In this document: in pieces, positions 46,631 through 59,800 of the stretch
Layout of the letters: the number at the start of each line of letters is the position of its first letter
How positions within the stretch are numbered: position 1 is the stretch's first letter
NCBI RefSeq assembly: GCF_002078875.1
Contig: NC_034421.1
Span: 2,208,917-2,272,916, forward strand
Reading direction: 5' to 3'
Origin: Numida meleagris
Lineage: Eukaryota > Chordata > Aves > Galliformes > Numididae
DNA length: 64,000 nucleotides
The notes under the pieces: generated by a model
Told to the model about the DNA's origin: nothing
What the model saw: the letters and a program-made list of their open reading frames with translations, nothing else
Database searches by the model: none
Translations under genes and position numbers: made by a program

Positions 46631-47790
46631 TTCATAGACACAAGTATATCTAGAGATAGCTACACAAATTATTTGGAAAAATGATCTTCAGCATCATTTT
46701 TTTAAGTATATTTTCTTACTTATGCTAGAAAGAACAAATGACCAATTATGAACTAGTGGCAGATACAGCTATTTGCATACGTCAACTCTGATGATATCTA
46801 AGGGTGGCATTACTGCTTCTCCAAGCGACTCTCTTTGCCCAGTGAGCTGGGTGAAATGTTTCCAAGGCACTACGGGCAGTCAGGAACCTTAAGCTGGTAA
46901 GTGCAAACTTGCTGCCCTATTTCCATTTTATCTTGAGAACTGATGCTTTTAATTTAAGAAATAGGTACATACAGCAGTCACCTGAACAACTGTTCAGCTC
47001 TAGACTCACCAGTAAGATTTTAGGTACTGATTAAGAGGGAATGCTTCTGAATTCAGTGTAGCTTCATCTAAGGTCAAGGTTCTTCCCAAGCAAGACCAGC
47101 ACAGGAAGGTAACACATAGACATTCTGCAAGTGTTTTAACAAGAGGCACTTCTACAGTAGTTGTGGTCAATTTTGTGTGTGCTCAGAACAAAGACTTATC
47201 AATCAAACTGAACAAAATAAATAAATGAAAGCATTGGATGACTTTCAGAGTTATAGGCTTTTTCCTTGAACTAGAAAAGCAAATAAATTTAACAGGAGTG
47301 CTGACAAAAGTAGACCTTCTTCCTCCAAACAGTATACAAGATCTAAGCCAAAAGGAAACAGATGACTTTGTGTGTTTGTAGGAAGTGATTAGAGAAGATA
47401 GAACTTAATTTATTAAGATGGGAGACGGTGATTCTTTTGTTGACTTTTCAGGTCAAGTGTTAAAACCTTCTGCAAATAAGGCAGCAGATACGCTGCAACA
47501 AAGCCTTAATGGTTCAGGAGACCGGGATTTTTTGATACCACACGTTTTTCTTGTTCTTTGAACAACTGTTTTGGAAAGCAAAGTGAGAGAAATGGGCAGC
47601 CCTTACCTGTGCCTCCCAGTGGCCTCCCCTCTGTAAACTGCACCAGCTTGGGCAGCTTGGGGCTGCTTTAGAACAACACATGCTTACCGTCCCAATGTAG
47701 GACACGCTCTGTGGTGAAAAGGGACAGCTTCCACATGACTTCTGCTTTTTTCTTTTCCGAGGCACCCAGTGGATAACAGAACAGAGGGGG

Positions 47791-47809
47791 AAAAAAAAAA
47801 AAAAAAAAA
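47791..47809. repeat. Poly-A run of 19
   Basis: This is an uninterrupted A19 run between G-rich flanks. No retroposon body is recognisable to its left. Confidence 0.95.
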
Positions 47810-50800
47810 GGAAGAAAAGGCAGAACAAAGTGCTTTAAAAAAATTTCATTCATCTGCTGGCCTGACAAGTCTCAGAGAAGAATGCAGGGCTGCCTATACA
47901 CTGCTGCCCGCTGAATTTGCAGGAAGGAAGAACAATTAGAACTGGTGGGCAGGAAAAGGCCTGTTAGCACTGCTACCTTTAACTTAATCTTTAATCTCCT
48001 CTTATGGCTCCAACTTGTCACCGCAGACATTAATCACCTTCCAGGTCTTATAGCTGTCTGAGGCTCATTTATATTATTTGTTTTAATGGTCTCTCTTATG
48101 TCACTGGTTTTCTGCGGCATACAGTTCTGCCCTTACATCCTGTTTACTGTTTTGTTCTACCAAGTGATGTGGTTTATTTTCACGCACGTTTCCTAAGGCT
48201 ACAGTATAGCCACAGGTTTCAGTGATCACATCACAACTGACCTGGAGAGAGAGTACTTCGATCCATGAAATATTATTGCTCCAAACATTTCAGCAGCCCC
48301 TGAACTCTCATTAATATGAACACTTCATATTTCATTAAATTTTATTAATGTTCCTAGTAATTCAGGGAATGTCAGAAAGCTTGCACCCTTTAAAAGGATT
48401 TATTTCTTAGCCTGCAAAGAAAAGAAGAGTGATTTTCAACATGGAAGGAAGTTAATGAACCTACAAGCAAAGAGAAAAATGCCATTGTAGTTCATGTTCT
48501 AGATCCAGATGAGGCCTCGTGCTAAGTGTTCTCTCGACAGATAGAATCACTGTATAAAACTTACAGAGTTAATTAATAGAGTTAATTATTAAGCACGACT
48601 TCGAAATGCAAAGAGACTGCCGTCTAACAAGAGTAGAAGCTGCGTCCAGAAAATGTCTAACAATGACTATTCTAAAAATTATGCAGATCTTGTTTCTTGC
48701 AAGCTATTTACCCCGTGAGGATGCTCATAAAGGAACCATAAGTGAACAGCGATAACAATTACATTAGTCAGAATATTTGCAGTTAATGCCACTTTCACTT
48801 TGAAATAAAACCAAAAACGTTCCCTTAGAATTGAAGTTCTTTTGGCTATTGTGAAGAGTCCCCTATGGATTCTCAATATAACACAATATGTATTTCATAC
48901 CATGAACTTCACAGGCAATTATGTCACAGTGTACAAAATGATGAGGAAGTAATAAGGAAGGTTCAGGGTGAAATTTTAAGAGAGGTACTGACCCAGTAAC
49001 CTGCTTGGAGAACAACAAATGAAGAAGCACAAACTTCCCTAGGTTTTTATTAATTTATTCTATTATTCTAATTAGAAATGGAGATTTCTAAAAATAATAC
49101 CTACTTCACTAGCATTTTGAGAGGAGCTAGCCTAGTGTCATACTAAATCTGTCAGACATCCCCACAGACTGAAATTGTACTTCCAAAAGGCTCGGGAAGG
49201 TGCACCTTTCCTGACTTGAAGCAAGGAATGTATTGTGATCCTCTGACCTTTAATTAACCAGCTCAGAAAAGAGTGAACTAAAACACACTTTGCTCATCAT
49301 CTTTGATGGTTACAGATTGATGTCATCCCAAGGTAACCGGCGCAGCTACAGACTGTCCATTAGTCTAACCTCAATAATGCAAGGCTTAAAAACAACATTT
49401 GAAGCGAAGAATAATGAAAGTTACAGAGGTAATTGGAAAATGAGCCACGGAGCAATACCTGCTCAGTCTCTTTATTTGATAACTGATATTCTAGACAAAA
49501 TAAATCAATCAGCTCTTCAAGGAAGCACGTTCAGCATTATGAGGCAAACTGGTGGTTAAAATGGCAAAGCTGATTAGGAAGAAAACCTCCAGTGTGTTAA
49601 GGGCAATAATTTAAGATAGACCAGCAACAGCTGATATTGGAAGAACAAGATCAGAGGTAATTTTAGCAAGAATATTTCAAGGCTTGGTCTCAAGAATTGA
49701 AGATGCTGCCTTCAGAGGTACGGCACAGAGTATCATAGAAAAAAGATGGATGCTTTCACCGACTGAAGTAATAAAGCTGGAATGAAACGCAGTAATCTAA
49801 CATGAAACGCCAAGCACATTAAAGTTACAGGAGTAATTTCTGCTTTAATCTGAATTCATTAAATTGGTGGCTAACTGCAAATCACCCTTTTTACCCTTGG
49901 CTGAGAAAAAAAGCAGAAACACCCTGTGTCGGAACAAAGTAGGTCGCTTCCAAGTGAGCAAGGGAAATGTTAATGCCCCTGTAAAAAAGCACTTCCATAA
50001 AAGATCTCCCTTCAATCCTGCACGCAATTCCAGTCTACTGAGTGCAAAAGAAGCAAAGAAAGAAGATTCATTTGATTCAAAGACATGTTGGAATAGGTAT
50101 TCTGGGATGATAACAGAGAGCCTATCTTTTATAAAAGATGATAAGAGTTCGAAGTATTTACAGCAGTGAAATGAAGTAGAAGAAAAGATGTCATTGCAGT
50201 TTATAAATACATAGAAATGAGAGGTATGGGCAAGGGTGAACATCAGAGCTGAAAAAGTTATTTTAACTAATGGACAACAAGGCATGAAGAATCAACACAT
50301 ATAAACATTTAGTCTGGAAACGAGACGCTGTCTTGCCATGGGAACAGTAGTGTTATGGATCAGCTTTCCAACCACTGTAGCCCAATAAACCGGGGAAAAT
50401 AAAAATATCTTCATTTAGGCTATCCAAGGGATAATATGACTTGGTTTCCTACACTATCAGATGACTGTACTCGGTGATCCAAGAGAAACCAATCTGATTG
50501 TCCTCTCAAGGGCAAGAAGAAAGATGTTTCCTATCAGGGCAAGGAAGAGTGAAACAAGTGCAGGATCACTGTCAGAGAGGACACACTGATTTCTGACAGC
50601 CTACTCTTGTAACTGAGACAAAAAAGCTGGAAACCTCATCAGATTTGTTCCTCACAACTTTTAAAAGATGAGAGGCAGTGCCAAACACTCAAAACAATAA
50701 CGTCTTGCCTTTATAAACAACCTTTAGTATCACTGGATATAAAACAGAGACTTGGACATCTGCTGAGCATGCCGATTGGATTGGCATCAGTGCTTTCCCC

Positions 50801-53800
50801 TGGCTCGCATGGAAGGTTACAGGGTCAGGAATGAGACATGTTGTTCTTCAAAAACAATCTTCCATTTTGCCACTGGTAGCTTTCAGAATCCACCTCCTAT
50901 ATGTCTGATGCCTGTTTCATTGTGCCTGCTTTAAAAATCTTCCTAGCATCCTCTAGATTGCATCTGCAAATGAAAGCTGGCAAATCCGTCTGGCTGCGTG
51001 CGCTGTGCGCAGTTACGGAGCATCGGGAGATGTGTGAAGTTGGGTCTCTTGGCACGGCCATGGGTAATACTGTATGTCCTGGTACAGACTGGGAACAGAC
51101 TGTCTAGGACAACCGTACAAATTTCATTATTACAGAGGTAGCTCAGGACTGCTTTCTCACTGTTCCACCAAACGCTCTTCTTCAGCCTTTAGTCTGTCTG
51201 CTAATAAATGTTATTTTTAAACTGCACCGCCCTTCTCCATATTTTGTGCGTTCTCAGTAGAGACTCAGCCAGCCTTTGTCCAGGCAGACATAATGGATGG
51301 GCAGGGAATGACAGCAACCAAGTAAGTCAGTACCAGTGGGACAGCAAGAAGAAAGGTGTAAGCCTCAAGTATTGCTGTCATTCCTCTATCTTCTGAATTT
51401 TCCTCCAATTCTTCCACCTTGCCAGCAGACAATACTTGGCACAGTCCAGCAGCATGCAGCATGCACCACGCCTCATACCACCAAGAGCTCCTCCAGCTTC
51501 AGCTCATGGGATGATTAAACCAAAATATGGTTGTGGGTTAACAGAGGGACTTGTAAAGGCACCAGGTGCTCCAAGCAGGTCAGGAGGGAAGGCAGAACTT
51601 GGGTACTGGAATGAGCAGAGTGAGGTTGTTAACACCCAGCTGACGGATTAGGAGATAGGCAAAGGAAATCTCTGAGCTCTCTCCGTCTCTTCCTTTCACC
51701 AGCCTGAAGACAGGACAGAAATATGGGCATGTATAGGGGAGTGTGAGCTATTTTAACCAAAACATTTCATCCATCCCTAAATATGGTCACAAGATTTTAG
51801 ATACTTGGCTTGGTCTTGAACAGTAAGATTCTGAATTATCTCCAACTGTGTAGGCTGTAAAAGAAAATGCATAAACCAGCAATCCTGCAAACTCCCTAGA
51901 AACATATTCACTGCCAGTTTTCTCTGTAGCTGTTATATTAATCAGCCTTCAAAAATTAGAATGCCCTATGATTATATCTCTTTCAAACCTAATAAGCAAT
52001 GCTTTGCAATTAACTTCAGCTTGCTTTCCTTAATATCATTATCTATCAGTCTATCATCTAGAGCTTTGAGATACACCAGAGGAAAGTGCCAAAGTTATGG
52101 CACCGCAGATAGAGACTGCATTTTTTTCAATGAACAGCAAACAGCAGGATTTCAGTGGCATCTTGGTTACTCTCTTCAGATTTCCAACCCAAGTGGAAAA
52201 AATGTGGAAAGATCAGCTGTTCTCAAAAATATTGCCAGAAAAACACATTCAAAGGATTTTGGCTGAATCGAAACTCAAATCATATTCCAGAATCTGGCCT
52301 TGAACCAAAACTCAAGGGATCGGCCCAAATTTCATGCTTCAGTTTTCTCTCTTACTAGATGTTCCTACACAAGGTCATCTTTTAAATCTACATACATGCA
52401 CATGCGTAAAAGTGTGAGCATACACACACTGAGTGTGATGCTGGGCTGCAGTCAATGGATTTTATTTTTCTACTTGTAAATGTACAGAGCCTCACAGAAA
52501 TATTTCTCCTCATCTGCCATATGAAAGTGTTAAATATGTGCAATGAATGGTACGAGGTATTATCCACATAAATTTGGAATAGTCAAGTTATTTATAAATA
52601 ACCTTGGTAATATCAGATTTTAATTGACAAATGTTGATAAAAATGGAATTTATATTGCCTCCTAGATTCATGGGCTAGAATTCTTCTTTCTGAAATTGAA
52701 CAGCTGCCAGAAATAAATCAGAAATTATAAAGTGGAAGAGAGACGTAAGGCAGCGTGTCAAGGGCTGGAAGGAGAAGCAGAGTAGAAAATGACCAGAATG
52801 AAATCCAGGTGGATTTAATGGAGAAAGGCAGAGCAGCATTACTGTGAATACGACGGGAATGGAGACGGAGACTCCAAGCTGACCAGAAATTATGATCAAT
52901 AACAGAAATCAGGAACTAAAGACACCTTTTGAGTTAAACTCTGAATTTTCAGTAACAAGAACGGTAATATTCTACCAATCACCAAATCTCTACATGCAAT
53001 AGATGGACTTTGCCAATCAACATACATAGTAAACCTGGGTGAGCCTTCTCTCAAAACTCATTTGCATTTTAGAAGAACAAACAGTTATTAATTTGCTTCA
53101 ATGTATTACTTATAATTATGCTCCTACTTTTAATGTTTCTGTGACTGCAAAGCTGGGTGACCCTATGACCAAGAGGCCAAATCACGGAACAAAAAACCAA
53201 AAGACACAAACAAAAAAAGAAAAAAAACAGAAACTTCCAGAAAAATGATATTTAGGAAAACATTGTTTTTAAAGCACTGCACTTGGAAATCTGTGCAGTG
53301 TGCTGCTTTAGTTTTATACTCCTGCATATTACATCAACAAAAATAATGAAAAGAAAAACTAGGCTCCAATAATAAGACATTGATTCAATTAAGTCGATCA
53401 CATCTATTTCATGTGAGACTTCCAGTAACTATGAAAGGCAGCCAAATTTAAACCGCTCACAGAATCTGTAAAAACTAATTGACTTTCTGATTGAGTTAGT
53501 TTTACAAAAGAGCTATCTAAGAGCACAGTTTAATTCCCTTCTACCAATATTTTCTGCTGTTTTGCTTACAGCGCAGAGCTTCTTTAGCTCATGCCCCTTT
53601 GCAGTCAATTTAATATTGATTAATCCTCCTGCTCGTAGCAGCTCCCACTGACGTCCACTGAGCTCTGCAAGACTGCAAGAGCTCCTTGGCATAGATCCAC
53701 TTTCAGGATCAGACACTTTGTCATTTTATTACCCAATCACAGTAACACGGGATATCCAAAAAGCTTAAATATAGCTAGCAGTTCCTCACCTTTCTTAACA

Positions 53801-56800
53801 GAAAGCCCAAAGCACAACAGGCAAAGAGAATCTTTCAGGAGTCAGCTATTGCTGATACAAATACACTTCACACAGCTTTCCCAGCAGTTAGTTGCTTTCC
53901 AGCTATCAGCTCACTGCCATCCATTTCTGCTGCTCTCGCACAGCTTTCTATCAGGCTATACATCAGATCCTACAGCCAAGATTCTCCTTTCTCCTGAGGC
54001 TTAATGCAGTTATATATCATTAATAAGTATTGATTTATATCCACGAGGATCTTCCACTTGTGCCTTCATCTTCCAGCTGATCCATTAGCAGCAGTTAAGT
54101 GAGGACGAGATGATACGTTTTCGAGGGACGGTTCAACAGTGCTTAAAAGAACTTAGGCCACAGCAAGGAAAAAGTGCAGTAAGCAGCTCCAAGCGGAGTG
54201 GGCAAGACAGCTGGGATCTCCTACAGCAGTGACAAAATCCACAGTGGTGCTGACCCGCAGCTCCCTCCCCACGGCACCGCAGGCTCCTGCCCTGCCCTGT
54301 GAGCAGCACTCACGTGGTGAGATGGTGAACCTGGCATCTCAGCTCTGCACGTTGTGCTTTCATGCCCAAAGGGCTGCAATTCATCCTCTTACTTCACATT
54401 CCGCACATTTTCACATGTGTAAAGAGAAAGCAGCTGTGCCGTATTTTTAGCTTAACTGGTTGAATTCGGAAGGAAAAGCAAAGTATTATTTTGCACTACT
54501 GAGCATACTAATGACGCCTTTCCAACCTCATCACCATTCCCATCAAAACTAACACGTTCATTTACATTCTTCATATTGTGCCCACCACGTGCACGGTGGC
54601 ACGACACCCGGTATGAAGAGCGTCCCATTACAAGAGACAAAAACATAATGTTCTGATTCTGACCTCATGATGACATAAATAATGAAATGCTCCAAAGAAT
54701 ACCAATTATAAGAAGACTACGATGTCTTTTCACATGCTTTAAAGATTACATGGCTAAAAAGGATGCTAAGTAATTTTATTTAGAGATAGTGCCAGTGATG
54801 CAAAGTTCATTGCAAAAGGCATCAGAATAAGGTTTAGGCAGGCAATTCTGCAGTACACTGCTGCCTAAATGAACCTCCTGTACTGCAAAGTATGCATGGT
54901 TTCCATTTGCAAAGAGTGGTAGAAGAAACAGTACTATGTGCAATACTGTTTTCACCAAAGTATGTTCCTTCAGCTCTACCTGTAACTGAAGTACTTCTTA
55001 TCTAATTGAAAGCACAGATATGTCAACAAAAACATTAAGTAAATTGCACACATCACTTCTAATTAGTGATGACAAGAAAGGGTCACGATATCCATTTACC
55101 AATTTTCCATTCCAAAAAACAGCCTGAATTTCATGTAATACCTTCTCTAGTTCCATTATCTAGAAGTTTCAGCAGTATTTCACTAAGAAATAAGAGATGC
55201 ACTGCCTGGATGTACGTATCTGCTTCAGCTCTAGCAGAGGCCACCCAGTGGTCAGGTGCAGCAGGAGAAACTCACTCTCTGGGTACCTACAGGTCTGCAT
55301 ATTATCTGTGAACAGAAGACTGGAAAAAGGGTTGCTGTGCCTTACTGCTTTGGCTTTGACTTCCCGGCTGTGAGGCAGCAGTGGTGCAGCTGCCACCAGA
55401 GGCCTGTTCTGCTTCACAGCAGCACGCACGCTGCCAGTGCTGTGAAAATGAGATTTGAAGTAGCACTTGCATCGTCTGGAGCTGCTCTTTTCCCAGCCCT
55501 TTCTCTCTCACAATGCAGCACCTCCATAGGAAGATTTACATCCACAGAGCATTCTGTAAAGTTTTAAAATAAATACATATTTTGACAACCCTAAGCCCAG
55601 CCAGCCTGAAAATTCAGCTAAAGTGCTTGTAAGATGTACTGCAGGTATGTAATACATCATGCGGGGTTAACTGAGATAAAGGTTTAAATAACAGCACACT
55701 TAAAAAGTACCGTAAGATGGGTGCAGATTCCAAGTATATATTACTCACCTATAATCTCACTTACATGTGTGTAAATAACATGAAAAGCCGCTAAGCAACA
55801 CGCAGTAATTCCAGCGTAAAACAAGGCTGAGGGCAGGCCTCAAGGCCACCAAGTACTTTTCAGTCACAAAATGTGCTGCTACAAAGATCTTTGAAGTCAG
55901 TAGCACCACACTGTGCTGACCAACAGGTAGGAGAGCAAAGACCAACAGCAACAGGAGAATGTCCATGAGGGATAATGCCCCTCTTGTATTTGTTTATCTC
56001 TTCACACAAAACCCTGGCTTGTCAAAGCAGACTCCCGTTTACATACTGAAACACAGCGCTTCGTGTTTTTCATACACAATAAAATTTTCAAGCAATTTGT
56101 ATACTTATGGCAACCTAAATTTTAGCCTCGAGGGTTAGGGTTTGGAAGTGTGCTTTTACCACTTACATCTTCTTTGTTACTCAATACCTCTCCTTTTTGA
56201 TAACCTTGAACACAGTGACCCCAGGTGGCAGATAGGACGGCTGCTGTCAGACCGAGCCAAACCTTCACGTCAAGGGAGGCTGAGGAGCCCCTGCGCCCTA
56301 GGCCAGGAGTCGGGCCTCTCTATGGGACTGGGGAGGCTTCCTTCCAAGCAGGTCAATAAAAGTCCTTATGGGAAAGAGTAACAGGTCCTGCTACGGTTTC
56401 GGTTTCACAACGGCTGTTCCCCATCTACGCAGGGAGGCTTCTCTAACAACGTGGCCCTGAGCTTTGTTAGAGCACTGGAAGGAGTCCAGCAGCACCAATC
56501 TCCACGTGGGCTAATTCACACTGCAGAGAAGCCAGGTAAATTACCCTGCACAAATCCACACGCTGCCACAGCCAGGCAGGTTGCTCTGCCCAAACTTGAT
56601 CATTTAGGTAGTTCCCTACTACTAACTTGCCCTGTAGGCATGTATGAAGTTGCCTATAAAAATGAGATACAGATCTAGAGCCAACAAAAAACACTAAGTA
56701 GTCTCCAACTCCTTTTTATTTTTATTTTAATAGGACTTTGGCTTCTTAGTGCCTTTCTGCAAGCCTCAACCATCCCGTCTCACTGTTCCAACTGCCTCAG

Positions 56801-59800
56801 CAGCTCAGTGGTTCTTCTCATTATATTGCCTGGACAAAAATTCAGCTGCATGAAGCCTGTATTCCGTGACTCTTAACAACATAATGTAAAACAGCACAAA
56901 TAAAAGCATTACCGTGGCTAACTAGTTAATTAACAGTAGACGGGCAACTTACAGTAGCTCTTCCATCTTTACAGACCTGCCTTATTGCACAGGCAGAATG
57001 GATGAGTGAGCCATCTCCTCCACCCTAGGGCAAGGCTCAGGCTGGAGCAGCAGCCAGTGCATCCATAGGGCTTTGCTCAGAGGCTCCGCTCCAGGAGAGA
57101 AAAGCTTGAGAGTTCATGTAAACAAATTAACTTAAGTGCAATGGGAGACTTTCAAGCCGCTCATCAAAACGGACCTGACCAACAATATTTACTACACAGT
57201 AATTTAATTTGTATCAATTAGCCACCAAATTCATGGGCGTTAATTAACTTCAGGCGTGTGATTTTCAGTCTGGAGCCAAAAGAGCTCTGGGAGAGGAGGA
57301 AGCACAAGATATGCCAGTGCCTTCCCAGCTAGATTGCTCCCCACTTGCTGGAGTCCCCTAATGGAGATGGAACTATCCTGCCATTGCCAGAGGGTGTCAC
57401 TACGGCACTAGAACAAAGCAAGCAACCAAAAAAAACTGATAAATAGATGTGAAGTTTACCAGAAACAAGATCAATGTAAACTCTGCACGAGTTGTGCTTC
57501 ATGTCGCCCATGGGCATTAAGAACACGGTTCTGGAGTCTAAAAACAATAAAACGCAATGTTCTCTTTTTCTCACTGTATCTCTTGTGCTCTAATCTGGTT
57601 TATAACACTAAGTATTGGAAGGAAGGAAGAAAGAAAGTACCTATTAGAGCTATTTGCAGAATCTCCATTGTTCCCACACAATTTAACCTTGTTTTCCATG
57701 AAAGCATCCTTTGAAAATGAAACTATTCTAAATGCAGATCGCTCACGCTCACAGTAACTGTATTAGTCAGGCAATTGTTTTAATAGGAAGTAACTGCAAA
57801 AGAAATCTAAATTTTCTGGCATAATGACGTACAGCCCAGGTAATTAAAAACAATCTACAATGAAGTGAAGATCAGATTTCGAGTGCTGAATTTGGCTAAA
57901 ATCCTAAGCCGTAAGAAGGAGGAAGTTCCAAACGCAAAGAACACCGTAAATGAGAACACTCAGAAGCCAAAGAAAAAAGGTGAGACACAGAAGATCCTAA
58001 GGTGTACCAAATTAGCATGCTGATTGCCTTTCTAGTCTAGGTACAATTTCTTTATTACCAAAAAATGCTAGGAGTCACATGACCGACCACAAGTCTATAT
58101 TAATATTGCGTGTAGGATGGCCACGAAAACTTTACAGATGCCAAAATCTATGAAGTGCTCGATTAGGATGTGCATGGAGGGGATCAAACACCAACCAGGC
58201 ACATGTTGCTAGTCCCTGCTCTGAAGGCAGCCTGCATTCTTGAAAAGGAGAACTTTAAGCCCCAGATGTCACAACAAACAGCCTCAGTTGGCAGTTAATA
58301 ATGGGCAGCATTATTTCGGTTGTATTTTAGTATTAGGGGATAGTTTTGATAACACTGCAAAGCTCTTGTTAACCTGTCATGGAATCAAACTGCACATTCT
58401 AATAATAGAACAATAATTTCATATTCTTGGAAATAAGTTCTAGTCAAAGCCCAGGATTTAATAAATAAGAGAGAAAACATGACACATGACATACCATTGA
58501 GGAACTGCAAGTAAACTTGGACGAACTACAACTTATGCCAAATCACTGTTTTAAACCACGTTACTAAAAGCAAAGAAAAGTCTGCACTGATGTTGTAAGA
58601 GCACTGATGAAAGCAGCTGCAAAAGGAACACAGGTCAGCTGTGGTGATGAAACTGTCAGGACTTGGAACCATGGCACTGCTACGATATTTTAATATAGCA
58701 AACGCAGTCTATCATGGTGAAGGTTCAGTTGGCTGTTCTGGGAGTTATTAGGATGTCAAAAGGCCACGGTCTGTTTCTGGATATTAAAAAGTAATTCCTA
58801 TTCAACTCAAGAGATCTTGATGTGCCTCTGTTAGGAAAAGGCTTGGACCAAAGTTTATCTATTGGACATGGAACAGGAGGAAAGTGAGCGAGCACTTCAA
58901 AGGTAGCAGCAAAGTCTTGCAAATCTCTTAAACAAAAAAATTAAACTCAGAGAATACGTAAATGCGGTGCTTTGATTCTATTGTTTCTCCCTATGTTTTA
59001 AATCTTTACACAGCTGGCTTCTCATGACAAACAGATCTCACAGAATATCAGAAATACAGAAAAAAATGTGGAAACCTGAGCTGGAACTTGGCTTAATGAC
59101 AGCAAACTTGGTCTCTCCTTCAAAGTGCAAAGAGAGACTTTGGGATCTCTAGCCTTTACGTGGGCCTTGTAGTAATTGTAAATATGAAATACACTGTTAT
59201 CCAAACCGTGGTGTTTTCCCATTAATGTGAATTAAAGCTCATGAGTGTGGAGCGTATTCTTCTTATCTCAATTGTCATATCTGGAAAACCATTCCGTGTA
59301 TGTCAGCCTTTTTCTAGGATATTCATTCACGTTAGCAAAGAACTTTGAAATCCTATGGGATTGTGACACAACTGTACTTTTATTTTGCACTGTTGTATCC
59401 ACAAAGAGAAGAGTGAATTAATCTTGATCCTGCAAACAGTGACGATAATTGCCAATATTGTAGCTGACTGCCAATCTTCTAGTTATTTAGCTGGAGTAGA
59501 ATCAGGACATAGAAGTACAGCGCCGAACAAAGTGGGCTATATGTCATCAGTGGAATAATTTTTGTACAACACCATTACTATGCACTGCTTGTAAATATTA
59601 TCTCTTAGGATCAAGTCACTTGGGAGTAAGCTTGAGCGGGTACAGCTCTTTGGGCAAGAAAAGAACGTTCAGCCTCACTGCTGGGTGCTTCACTTTCCCC
59701 ATCAGCCATGTAGTGCAGCACCAGCAGTCGATCGAATAATACATGCTAAGGCAGCCACAGCCTTCCTGATGCTATCTAACACAGACTACAGAGGCTCTTG

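Noticed and set aside
49845..50285. 146-aa minus-strand open frame and the overlapping 101-aa plus-strand frame
   Set aside because: Neither shows a motif, a convincing start context or known similarity. Opposite-strand openness here looks accidental.
53468..53505. Short hairpin with GTAAAA...TTTTAC arms
   Set aside because: The stem is only about ten pairs with a bulge, which is common by chance in A+T-rich DNA.
56340..56380. AATAAA-like signal (CAATAAAAG) that might end a transcript or an LTR
   Set aside because: Such hexamers are frequent in this A+T-rich sequence, and no gene body or paired LTR is recognisable around it.
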